From assembly GCA_020832305.1 (NCBI GenBank), contig JAFIEV010000089.1:372001-436000 (forward strand): a stretch of DNA of 64,000 bases. The letters run 5' to 3'. The DNA is from Cyclobacteriaceae bacterium (lineage in GTDB: Bacteria > Bacteroidota > Bacteroidia > Cytophagales > Cyclobacteriaceae). Position numbers and translations under genes: made by a program. Below, one piece after another: positions 54,465 through 63,040 of this stretch. The notes below the pieces were generated by a model. That model saw only the letters and a program-made list of their open reading frames with translations. It had not been told where the DNA came from and did no database searches. How positions within the stretch are numbered: position 1 is the first letter of the stretch; every line of letters begins with the position of its first letter.

Positions 54465-55082
54465 ATGGCTTTAAAAACATTTGTAAAAATAAGTAAGGTA
54501 AATAATTTAAGCGACGCCCGATATTGTGCAGGAATGGGCGTGGATGTAATGGGGTTCAGTCTTGATCCTTCCCGGGAAGATTTTGTGGATCCGGAAAAAT
54601 TCAGCGCCATCAGCTCCTGGCTGGCTGGAGTCTTACTGGCCGGTGAATTTGAAGAATGTGACGCAAATGATATTATCAAAAGCTGCGAATTATATGAACT
54701 GGACTATATACAGGTTAATAATCCCGCTCTGCTACCTGAATTGAGGGATCTTAATAAATCCCTGATTTTGAAAATCGATATCGAAGGTTTCAATGACATT
54801 GAAAATGCGAGGGCCATGATGGAACGAAATACCATGCCGGTAGAATTTTACCTGCTCGAATCAGAAAGTGACCCTGATGATCAGACCCTGCTGCATTTTA
54901 TAACTGAACTGGCTGCCGAATTTCCGCTGGTACTTGGCTTTGGAATCAGAAAAGAAAACATTGCCTTTATTATGCAATCTCACCTTAAGGGTATAGCGCT
55001 GAAAGGTGGCAACGAAGTTAAACCGGGATTCAAAGATTTTGATGAACTTGCCGATATCCTGGAACTTCTCGAAGAAAACTGA
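54465..55082 (+). CDS. TrpF-like (phosphoribosylanthranilate isomerase-fold) protein without catalytic motifs
   Basis: 205 aa TIM-barrel protein. The first strand KTFVKISKVNNLSDARYCAG and VDVMGFSLDPSRE parallel TrpF (VKICG-type start, D-A-R-x-A, GF-x-F-x-x-S-R). The catalytic Cys of V-K-I-C is Ser here. The GGTG loop near the second catalytic Asp is not present (YLLESESDPDDQT instead). Later strands (LVLGFGIRKENI, GIALKGGNEVKPGFKDFDEL) still follow the barrel. So it is a TrpF relative that probably lacks isomerase activity. No other trp gene is nearby. Function unknown. Confidence 0.65.
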   Translation: MALKTFVKISKVNNLSDARYCAGMGVDVMGFSLDPSREDFVDPEKFSAISSWLAGVLLAGEFEECDANDIIKSCELYELDYIQVNNPALLPELRDLNKSLILKIDIEGFNDIENARAMMERNTMPVEFYLLESESDPDDQTLLHFITELAAEFPLVLGFGIRKENIAFIMQSHLKGIALKGGNEVKPGFKDFDELADILELLEEN

Positions 55083-55163
55083 TCAGAATACTTCTGCCTA
55101 AGTCTGTAAAAATGCTTTGGAAGCAAACATTCAGTCTTTGCATAATGTTTCTTCTATCTGCAT

Positions 55164-57647
55164 ATGAAAAAGTCATCCACCAGCACGGAAAAAAATGTGG
55201 AAGCCTGGTTCAGTGGCCAGGGATGGAAACCCTTCCTCTTTCAGAAAAAAGTATGGAAATTGTATAAAAAAGGTTATTCCGGCCTGCTCAATGCCCCAAC
55301 GGGAAGCGGCAAGACCTATGCGCTCTGGCTGGCCTTTCTTAAAGATTTCGCAAACCAGAAAAACAGACCGCGCAAAGGACCTATGGTCATCTGGATTACC
55401 CCCTTAAGGGCGCTGGCAACAGATCTCAAAAAAGCCATGGACAAGGCATCCGAAGGGCTGGAACCTGAGGTGGAGACCCTCATTCGAACAGGAGATACGC
55501 TGGCATCTGAAAAACAAAAAATGATGCGAAAGCCTCCACATTGTCTCATCACCACACCAGAAACATTACATATTTTATTCAGCGGCAAAAGTAATCCGAC
55601 ATATTTTCAGGATCTGAGGCTTGTGGTAGTTGATGAATGGCATGAACTGATGGGGACTAAAAGAGGTTCGCAAACAGAGCTGGCATTGGCCTGGTTGCGG
55701 CATATTAGTCCTGATCCACTAAAAATATGGGGCATATCGGCTACCATCGGAAATTTAAAGGAAGCCTTAGACGCATTGATGGGCCCGTCCTTTCAGTCTA
55801 AAGCTGAAATAGTAAAGGCCGATATTAAAAAAGAAATTGAGGTAAGATCAATCATTCCTGAAACCATCGACAATTACCCATGGGCCGGTCATCTGGGCTT
55901 AAAACTTTTAGCCGATGTTGTGCCGGTAATATTGCAAAGTAAAAGCACATTGCTATTCACAAATACGCGAAATCAGGCTGAAACCTGGTACAGATCGATT
56001 CTGGAAGAAGCACCTGAACTCGCAGGTGCCATGGCATTACACCATGGTTCACTTGAGAAATCCATCCGAGAGTGGGTAGAAAATGAACTTAGGCTGGGAA
56101 AGTTGAAGTTGGTAGTCTGCACTTCCAGTCTGGACCTGGGTGTAGATTTTTCACCCGTAGATACCGTTATTCAGGTGGGAGGTCCTAAGGGGGTCTCCCG
56201 ATTTATGCAGAGGGCAGGAAGAAGTGGCCATCAACCTGGCGCGAAGAGCTATGTTTATTTTGTTCCCACGCATGCCCTTGAACTGGTAGAATCAGCAGCC
56301 CTGCAAAAAGCCATGAATGAAAACCTGCACGAAGCAAGAAAACCGGTGCGGTTATCAATGGATGTACTGGTACAGTTTATGGTAACCCTGGCCGCCGGAC
56401 CTGGTTTCAGGGATCCAGACTTATACAATCTTGTTGTGTCAGGTACGTACGCTTATTCAGCACTTACCCAGGAAGCCTGGCAGTGGGCACTCCTTTTCAT
56501 AACCACGGGTGGCAAAAGCCTGGAAGCTTATGAAGAGTTTGCCAAAGTTGAAATTGAAAATGGTATATATACCATGAAAAACAAACGCAATCTTCTCAGA
56601 CACCGGCTGAGCATAGGTACAATAGTAAGTGACCCTGTTCTGAAAGTAAAATTTCAAACCGGGGGATATATCGGTAGTGTAGAAGAAAGTTTTATAGCCA
56701 TGCTAAAGGTGGGTGATTCTTTCTGGTTCGCGGGAAGAAGCCTGGAATTTATCCGGGTGAAGGACATGACCGTGTGGGTAAAAAACAGCCAGTCTTCAAA
56801 GGGGATCGTTCCAAGGTGGATGGGCGGAAGAATGCCACTCTCCTCTCAGTTAGCGGGTATTATCAGACAATTACTCGATGATGGCGCTAAGGGCATCCTT
56901 AAAAGCCGCGAATTAAAAGCTCTTGAACCTTTGCTGCAAAAGCAGGCGCAATTATCAGAAATACCTGGAGAAAAAGCCCTTTTACTCGAAAAAATCATCT
57001 CCAGGGAAGGATTTCACTTATTTGTGTACCCATTTGAAGGTCGTTTTGTCCATGAAATACTTGCATCGATCGTAGCATTGCGTTTAGGACGAATAAAACC
57101 CATTACATTTTCCATTGCCATGAATGACTATGGATTTGAACTGTTATCAGATCAGGAAATTCCAGTGGAAGAAGCGCTCGAACTCGATCTTTTCAGCAGG
57201 GAAAGACTGGATGAGGATTTACTGGAATGTATAAACCGATCGGAACTGGCCAGACGTAAATTCAGGGACATTGCAACTATATCTGGTCTTATTTTTACGG
57301 GATTTCCAGGCAAAGGAATTTCTAATAAACATTTGCAGGCATCTTCGCAAATCATTTACAAAGTTTTCGAAACCTATGACCCTGATAATCTGCTTATTAA
57401 ACAGGCGAGGGATGAAGTTATAAGTCTGCAACTTGATATTCAAAGGCTTTATGAAGCCATAGACCGTATTCAGCTTAGAGAAATTCACTTACAACAGCCC
57501 GAAAGATTTACACCTTTTTGCTTCCCCATCATGGTAGATCGTTTAAGGGAAAAACTATCCACTGAAAAACTAATCGATCGTATTATGCGATTGCAGAAAA
57601 GTCTGAATGAGCAAAAGCCAAAGGCTTATAAATCGACCTTAAATTGA
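55164..57647 (+). CDS. Ligase-associated DNA damage response DEXH helicase (Lhr-like)
   Basis: 827 aa superfamily 2 helicase. Motifs: Walker A in NAPTGSGKTYALWLAFL near residue 45, WITPLRALATDL (Ia), TTPETLHIL, DEWH box (VVVDEWHELMG near 157), ISATIGNL (III), then motif V/VI TSSLDLGVDFSPVD and QRAGRSGHQPG near 350. A winged-helix and Lhr-type C-terminus completes it. This matches the family usually linked with an ATP-dependent DNA ligase, exonuclease and PdeM phosphoesterase; none of those partners is in this window. Its 3' end overlaps the convergent galactose mutarotase gene by 22 bases. Confidence 0.92.
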   Translation: MKKSSTSTEKNVEAWFSGQGWKPFLFQKKVWKLYKKGYSGLLNAPTGSGKTYALWLAFLKDFANQKNRPRKGPMVIWITPLRALATDLKKAMDKASEGLEPEVETLIRTGDTLASEKQKMMRKPPHCLITTPETLHILFSGKSNPTYFQDLRLVVVDEWHELMGTKRGSQTELALAWLRHISPDPLKIWGISATIGNLKEALDALMGPSFQSKAEIVKADIKKEIEVRSIIPETIDNYPWAGHLGLKLLADVVPVILQSKSTLLFTNTRNQAETWYRSILEEAPELAGAMALHHGSLEKSIREWVENELRLGKLKLVVCTSSLDLGVDFSPVDTVIQVGGPKGVSRFMQRAGRSGHQPGAKSYVYFVPTHALELVESAALQKAMNENLHEARKPVRLSMDVLVQFMVTLAAGPGFRDPDLYNLVVSGTYAYSALTQEAWQWALLFITTGGKSLEAYEEFAKVEIENGIYTMKNKRNLLRHRLSIGTIVSDPVLKVKFQTGGYIGSVEESFIAMLKVGDSFWFAGRSLEFIRVKDMTVWVKNSQSSKGIVPRWMGGRMPLSSQLAGIIRQLLDDGAKGILKSRELKALEPLLQKQAQLSEIPGEKALLLEKIISREGFHLFVYPFEGRFVHEILASIVALRLGRIKPITFSIAMNDYGFELLSDQEIPVEEALELDLFSRERLDEDLLECINRSELARRKFRDIATISGLIFTGFPGKGISNKHLQASSQIIYKVFETYDPDNLLIKQARDEVISLQLDIQRLYEAIDRIQLREIHLQQPERFTPFCFPIMVDRLREKLSTEKLIDRIMRLQKSLNEQKPKAYKSTLN

Positions 57648-58792
57648 TAAATGTCTGTTTTCTCGAATTTCTCACCTGGCCTTAATATGGAATTCGGGAA
57701 ATTATCGTGGTTAGGTGCATCAGGAAAATTCTGGGCTTCAAGACAAAACCCGAACCTTGAAAAATATTTAATTTTTCCCTTTCCGGTTACTGATCCGGTA
57801 AATGCATTGCCTGCATAAAACTGAACACCGGGATCAGTAGTATAAACTTCCATGACCCTGCCGGTGGTAAGGTGTTTTACGATGGCAGCAAGGCTCAACT
57901 CGCCTTCATAGGATTTATTCAAAACATAATTATGGTCATAGCCTTTGCCATACTGCAATTGTTCATACTCTTCATCCTGCCGGCGCCCGATGAACTCGGG
58001 TTTTCTGAAATCCATTGGGGTACCTTCTACTGCAAGAATTTCTCCGGTTGGTATCAGGGTTGGTCCTACAGGTGTAAAATGACCGGCATTTATCATTATT
58101 TCATGATCTCCTATTTCCTGATCTGAATAGGCTCCGGCTAAATTGAAAAAGGCATGATTGGTCAGGTTAATAATGGTAGCCTTGTCTGTGCTTGCCGCAT
58201 AGTCAATTCGCAATGCATTGTCATTGTTGAGTGAATAAGTCACCTGCACCTGAAGATTGCCAGGGTATCCTTCTTCCATATCTGGCGAAATGTATTGAAA
58301 GGTAACCTTGTCATTATTATCCGGATCATAATGTATGACGTCCCAAACAACCTTACTAAAACCATTTACGCCACCATGAATATGATTAGGACCCGCATTT
58401 GTCGCCAAACCGTAGTGAACAGAGTCGATTTTAAACCTGCCTTCGGCTATACGGTTGGCAAACCTGCCTATAATTGCACCAAAGCTTTGATATCCAGTAA
58501 GATAATCCTGAATGTTATCATAACCGAGAATAACATCGGCATAGCGGTTATCACGGTCGGGAGCAAGCAGGTAGACAAGTTTGGCGCCATAGTTTATAAT
58601 CCCTGCTTCTATACCATTGTTATTTTTCAGCACAAATAAATGAATGGATTTGTTATTGTAGGTCGCTTCAAAGTTGACAGGATCAGGAACCGGATCTCTG
58701 AAGGCATCTGATGAAGACTTTTTTGCCCTGAAATCACAGGAAGGCATCAAAATCAACATAAGACAAAAGAAATAGATTGGTATTTTAAGCAT
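57626..58792 (-). CDS. Aldose 1-epimerase (galactose mutarotase), lipoprotein
   Basis: 388 aa from ATG 58792. Lipobox LMPSC near residue 19, so it is exported, unlike the cytoplasmic enzyme of E. coli. Galactose mutarotase fold: GIEAGIINYGAKLVYLLAPD near residue 65, FGAIIGRFANRIAEGRF near 105, the catalytic His in GPNHIHGGVNGF near 138, NLTNHAFFNLAG near 205 (second His) and, at the end, GFCLEAQNFPDAPNH with the catalytic Glu. It interconverts alpha and beta anomers of hexoses outside the cytoplasm, which fits the secreted glycosidases in this region. Convergent overlap with the helicase gene. Confidence 0.93.
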   Translation of the reverse strand: MLKIPIYFFCLMLILMPSCDFRAKKSSSDAFRDPVPDPVNFEATYNNKSIHLFVLKNNNGIEAGIINYGAKLVYLLAPDRDNRYADVILGYDNIQDYLTGYQSFGAIIGRFANRIAEGRFKIDSVHYGLATNAGPNHIHGGVNGFSKVVWDVIHYDPDNNDKVTFQYISPDMEEGYPGNLQVQVTYSLNNDNALRIDYAASTDKATIINLTNHAFFNLAGAYSDQEIGDHEIMINAGHFTPVGPTLIPTGEILAVEGTPMDFRKPEFIGRRQDEEYEQLQYGKGYDHNYVLNKSYEGELSLAAIVKHLTTGRVMEVYTTDPGVQFYAGNAFTGSVTGKGKIKYFSRFGFCLEAQNFPDAPNHDNFPNSILRPGEKFEKTDIYQFKVDL

Positions 58793-58856
58793 CGCAAAAA
58801 TTCGTTTGCACAAATTAAGAATTTATAAGCAAATCAGGTCAAAAGTTTTAAAAAAA

Positions 58857-61800
58857 CTATTCAGCACCTTCGAATTTCATTAAGCTGTAAAGGGCCCGTA
58901 GCGGGATTATGGATAATTCAGGGCGGTTATCTATCTCAAAAGTGATTTCATACAGCGCCCTCTCTATCAGGAAAATTTCCATCATAAGATAAAATTCTTC
59001 CTTTGATGCTGGCATGAGGTCAGTCTTGCCAATTCTATCTTTATAGGCATGCAAAAATATTCCGGTAATGCTTTGGAACAGGGCTTCGGCCCATGGCAGC
59101 AAATTTTCATACTCAGAAGTATGCTCCAAAATTCCCAATTTTAATATCGGGGCAAAACTTGCATAGTGGAAAGACCGGATCATGGTGGCGAGATCCCTCA
59201 AGGGAGATCGTTTGAGTCTCACCTCGCTGAATGACCGTGTGGGTTCACCTTCAAAATCTTTAATAATGAAATCCCTGCCGGTAAACATAATATTGCCCAA
59301 ATGGTAATTGCTGTGATTTCTGATTTTAACAGTGTTGATTTTGGAGGCATAAATTTTCTTCATTTTCTCCAGAATTTCTTCTTTGCGGTTGAGAATTTCC
59401 TGGGCCAGGGTATTAGATACATAGGGCATATTTTCCAATTGCTTTTGAAGACTATTACAGGCACTACGCACCTGAGATTGCATCGATGCAAAGAGAGATC
59501 GTTGATAATGTAAGGAAAAAGCTTCTTTGCCAAAATCCGTTGGATTATCTTCACTAGCCAGTGCCAGGTGCAATTCGGCCGTTCGCTGACCCAGTAAATT
59601 AATCTGTTCAGCCTTGGCAAAGCCAATAAGATGCTGCATTTCTTCACTTATAGCTTCAAAAGGCATTGGATTATTAAAATCACCTTGCAGTGGTGCCGGC
59701 ATACTGTCTTTGTATTCAGCCATTATTGTTTCAAAATAATCGCTTATAGAATCTCTGAAATAGCTGAGGGCGTCTCCCAAATGTGGCTCAATTTCCTGGA
59801 GCAGCCCCATAATCATGGTTTTCCTTCCGGATGTATGCCGCTCAAGAACACCCATATAATGACCGAGATTGGCATTTCGGTTTTCCTCTTCGAGATATCG
59901 GGTAATCTCAACATCTGGGTTAATGCCCTCCTCCAGTTTTCGGTAGATTTTAAAGGTATAACTGTCATTATAGGCGATATGAATATTATTTTGATCAAAG
60001 GATAGTATCCTGGAATTAAATTCAGTTCGTATACTTTTAATTTTTTCGCTTTTTTTATTGGGCTGAAAGGATATTTCTCCATGCAATGATTTGAATTTTT
60101 TACGACCCTGCATCATGAAAAACAATTCTCGCCTAAAAGTCTCATTGTATGCAGCATCGTATAAAATGCCAGTATTTTCATCTATCTGAGCTTTACAAAT
60201 CATGGCTTGCGGGTGTTTAGACCACATTTCTTTTTCGTGTGAAATATCCCCAAATGCCAGAGGCAATTGATACCATTCAGGCAGGCCTTCAGCAAAACCT
60301 ACTTCAACGAAAACAATGGCAAGGCTTTCTTCATTATAGGGGAAAATGCATAAATCTATAACACTCAAGCGCTGCATAGCTCTTCTCCGACCTGCAAACC
60401 ACTGCCTGTTTTTGAGGTATTTTGGCAATATGCTTTCGAGTTGCTTAACATTTTCTGCTTTTCCGATTTCTTTCCATTTTGATGCCTTAAAGATATGCAG
60501 GGCAATATCATCACGGGTGAACCCTTCTGTACTCTCTTTTTCCAGAAGAAACCAGAAATAGCCATGGGGCGCCATTGTAAAAAGGTAGGGTTCATTTTTT
60601 ATTTTGGGAAATCTATTTTGACTGAAAACCTCGATTGGGGTAAAATCTTTAAAATCGGCCAGATCAATTTCTGCAGATTGGGAAAATCTGGATAAATTGG
60701 CAATTACCAGAATGGTTTCATCCTGAAAGCTGCGGAGAAAAGCCAATACTTTAGGTGTTGAGGGTGAAAGAAAACGTATATCGCCTCTTCCAAAAGCTTT
60801 GTAATTTTTGCGCATTCTAATGACCCTCTTCATAAACCAAAGCAAAGAAGAGAGGTTTTTTTGCTGGTTTTCAACATTAACCGATTCGTAGGCATACTCA
60901 GGATCGAGTATCACAGGCAGATAAAGTTTTTGTGGGTTTGACTCACTGAAACCTGCATTTCTGTCGGCACTCCATTGCATAGGAGTACGTACACCATCGC
61001 GGTCTCCAAGGTAGTAATTGTCTCCCATTCCGATTTCATCTCCGTAATAAATTACCGGAGTACCGGGCAGCGAAAACAACAAATAATTCATCAATTCAAT
61101 TTTCTTACGGCTGTTATCGAGCAGTGGTGCCAGACGATGACGGATACCAAGATTAATTCTGGCCAGAGGATCTTTGGTAAACATCTTATACATATAATCG
61201 CGCTCTTCATCAGTAACCATTTCAAGTGTAAGTTCGTCGTGGTTGCGCAGAAACATGGCCCATTGACAATTTTCCGGTATGGCGGGTGTCTGATCAAAGA
61301 TATCCATAACAGGGTAGCGATCCTCCATTTTTACCGACATAAACAGGCGGGGCATAATGGGGAAATGATAATTCATATGGCATTCATCTCCATCCCCAAA
61401 ATAGGCAGCAGCTTCCTCCGGCCACATGTTGGCTTCTGCCAATAACACTTTTCCCTGATATTTTTTATCAACATGTGCACGCAATTTTTTCAGAAAGGCA
61501 TGGGTTTCGGGCAGATTTTCACAATTGGTGTTTTCCCTTTGAAATAAATACGGTATTGCATCAAGACGAAATCCGTCAACACCCAGATCAAACCAGTAAT
61601 CGAGTATTCTGAAAATTTCTTTCTGAACTGCAGGATTATCATAATTTAAATCAGGTTGATGTGAATAAAACCGATGCCAGTAATATGCGCCGGCTATGGG
61701 ATCCCAGGTCCAGTTAGATGCTTCAAAATCCTGAAAAATAATGCGTACATCTTTATATTTATCTGGTGTATCAGACCAAACATAAAAATCCCGGTGATTT

Positions 61801-62183
61801 GATCCTGCCTTTGCCCTGCGTGCCCGCTGAAACCAGGGGTGCTGATCAGAAGTATGGTTGATGACCAGTTCGGTAATTACTTTTAAATTCCTTCGATGAG
61901 CCTCTTTGAGAAATCTTTTGAAATCCCTGATATCACCATAGGATGGGTTTATGCTGAAATAATCGGCGATATCGTATCCATCATCCCTAAGTGGTGAAGG
62001 ATAAAAAGGCAAAAGCCAGATGGCTGTTACCCCCAGGTCTTCAAGATAGTCGAGTTTTTCAAGCAATCCTTTAAAATCGCCGATACCATCTCCATTTTTG
62101 TCGTGGAAGGCCTTAATGTGCAATTCATAAATAATGGCATCTTTATACCATAAAAGATCCTTTTCGATTTCTTTTTTCGACAT
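58857..62183 (-). CDS. treS: Trehalose synthase-maltokinase fusion (TreS-Mak)
   Basis: 1108 aa from ATG 62183. Residues about 1-545 are a GH13 trehalose synthase (maltose alpha-D-glucosyltransferase): HIKAFHDKNGDGIGDFKGL, nucleophile Asp in FRLDAIPYLF near 208, acid/base Glu in LLAEANMWPE near 248 and Asp in FLRNHDELTLEM near 316. A C-terminal maltokinase follows (about 600-1108), ending with IIKDFEGEPTRSFSE and RSPLRDLATMIRSFHYA. The expected H-G-D-Y-H-L-G motif reads HSNYHLGN, with the usual Asp replaced by Asn near 958. The protein would interconvert maltose and trehalose and feed maltose-1-phosphate to the GlgE route; glgE and glgB are not in the window. Confidence 0.93.
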   Translation of the reverse strand: MSKKEIEKDLLWYKDAIIYELHIKAFHDKNGDGIGDFKGLLEKLDYLEDLGVTAIWLLPFYPSPLRDDGYDIADYFSINPSYGDIRDFKRFLKEAHRRNLKVITELVINHTSDQHPWFQRARRAKAGSNHRDFYVWSDTPDKYKDVRIIFQDFEASNWTWDPIAGAYYWHRFYSHQPDLNYDNPAVQKEIFRILDYWFDLGVDGFRLDAIPYLFQRENTNCENLPETHAFLKKLRAHVDKKYQGKVLLAEANMWPEEAAAYFGDGDECHMNYHFPIMPRLFMSVKMEDRYPVMDIFDQTPAIPENCQWAMFLRNHDELTLEMVTDEERDYMYKMFTKDPLARINLGIRHRLAPLLDNSRKKIELMNYLLFSLPGTPVIYYGDEIGMGDNYYLGDRDGVRTPMQWSADRNAGFSESNPQKLYLPVILDPEYAYESVNVENQQKNLSSLLWFMKRVIRMRKNYKAFGRGDIRFLSPSTPKVLAFLRSFQDETILVIANLSRFSQSAEIDLADFKDFTPIEVFSQNRFPKIKNEPYLFTMAPHGYFWFLLEKESTEGFTRDDIALHIFKASKWKEIGKAENVKQLESILPKYLKNRQWFAGRRRAMQRLSVIDLCIFPYNEESLAIVFVEVGFAEGLPEWYQLPLAFGDISHEKEMWSKHPQAMICKAQIDENTGILYDAAYNETFRRELFFMMQGRKKFKSLHGEISFQPNKKSEKIKSIRTEFNSRILSFDQNNIHIAYNDSYTFKIYRKLEEGINPDVEITRYLEEENRNANLGHYMGVLERHTSGRKTMIMGLLQEIEPHLGDALSYFRDSISDYFETIMAEYKDSMPAPLQGDFNNPMPFEAISEEMQHLIGFAKAEQINLLGQRTAELHLALASEDNPTDFGKEAFSLHYQRSLFASMQSQVRSACNSLQKQLENMPYVSNTLAQEILNRKEEILEKMKKIYASKINTVKIRNHSNYHLGNIMFTGRDFIIKDFEGEPTRSFSEVRLKRSPLRDLATMIRSFHYASFAPILKLGILEHTSEYENLLPWAEALFQSITGIFLHAYKDRIGKTDLMPASKEEFYLMMEIFLIERALYEITFEIDNRPELSIIPLRALYSLMKFEGAE

Positions 62184-62468
62184 GAAAAATTGATTTTTTA
62201 TTTCAATGTACAATTGATAATCATCAAACCCTGATTATAATCAGACAAGCAGACTCGCGTATTTAATATTTTGCAACGAGATGTTTGATGAAGAAAAATG
62301 ATCAGTAAACCCGCAGGTATACTACATTAAACCCTAAAACAGCGTAAATGGATTCAAATAATTTTCAATATTTTGCTTTGAATATAAAATAAGCAATTAG
62401 ATTTTACTGTTTTTTCGCATAAAAACTTGCTCTGAGCGCTCAATTAGCTCGATTTGTATGTATCTGAT

Positions 62469-63023
62469 TTACAAATATAAATATAAAAAAACAAGTGGTA
62501 TTAGTATTCCGGCAGCTACAAACCATATACCCCGTCGTTTCAAACCGTTTTTTCCCTGTAACATAAGGATACCACTTATGGCCATAATGACAAGGCCTGC
62601 ACCAAAAAAATCTGAAAACCAGGTCCATAAAAACAAAGGTTTATTATAGTGGAGGAAATTCATTTCATAAAAAACAGGCCTCCTTTTTATGACTTCAAGT
62701 TCACTTTTTCCATTATTGAGATCGATGACTACAGAACCTTCCCTGAAAAAAACTTTAATGGTCTCAGCAGACGGATAATAATGATTACGCATGCGCAGAT
62801 CAGGGAATAATTTTGATATCACTTCCTGTACCGCCTCTCTCGACATATTTTGTACAAAAAGGGTTGCATCGAGTTGAATTTCCGCTGTTCGGATGATATA
62901 ATTAGGATTCCAGTCGTCACGATGATTTAATGCTATCCCTGAAATGCCATAGATCACAGCCATTCCAAAGAAAAAATAGCCCAGGTCACGATGAATGACC
63001 CGGTTGAATTTTCTCCATTTCAT
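62469..63023 (-). CDS. PepSY-associated transmembrane protein
   Basis: 184 aa with an N-terminal membrane helix (KFNRVIHRDLGYFFFGMAVI, with conserved H-R-D-L-G), a periplasmic PepSY-like domain (about 35-115, with HRDDWNPNYIIR), then two closely spaced C-terminal helices (DFFGAGLVIMAISGILML, GIWFVAAGILIPLVFLYLYL). Small PepSY-TM proteins of this type often accompany iron uptake or cytochrome systems, and bind heme or flavin in some relatives; the role here is unknown. The aminopeptidase P gene upstream ends 17 bases before its start on the same strand. Confidence 0.85.
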   Translation of the reverse strand: MKWRKFNRVIHRDLGYFFFGMAVIYGISGIALNHRDDWNPNYIIRTAEIQLDATLFVQNMSREAVQEVISKLFPDLRMRNHYYPSAETIKVFFREGSVVIDLNNGKSELEVIKRRPVFYEMNFLHYNKPLFLWTWFSDFFGAGLVIMAISGILMLQGKNGLKRRGIWFVAAGILIPLVFLYLYL

Positions 63024-63040
63024 TATTTACAAAAAATTAA

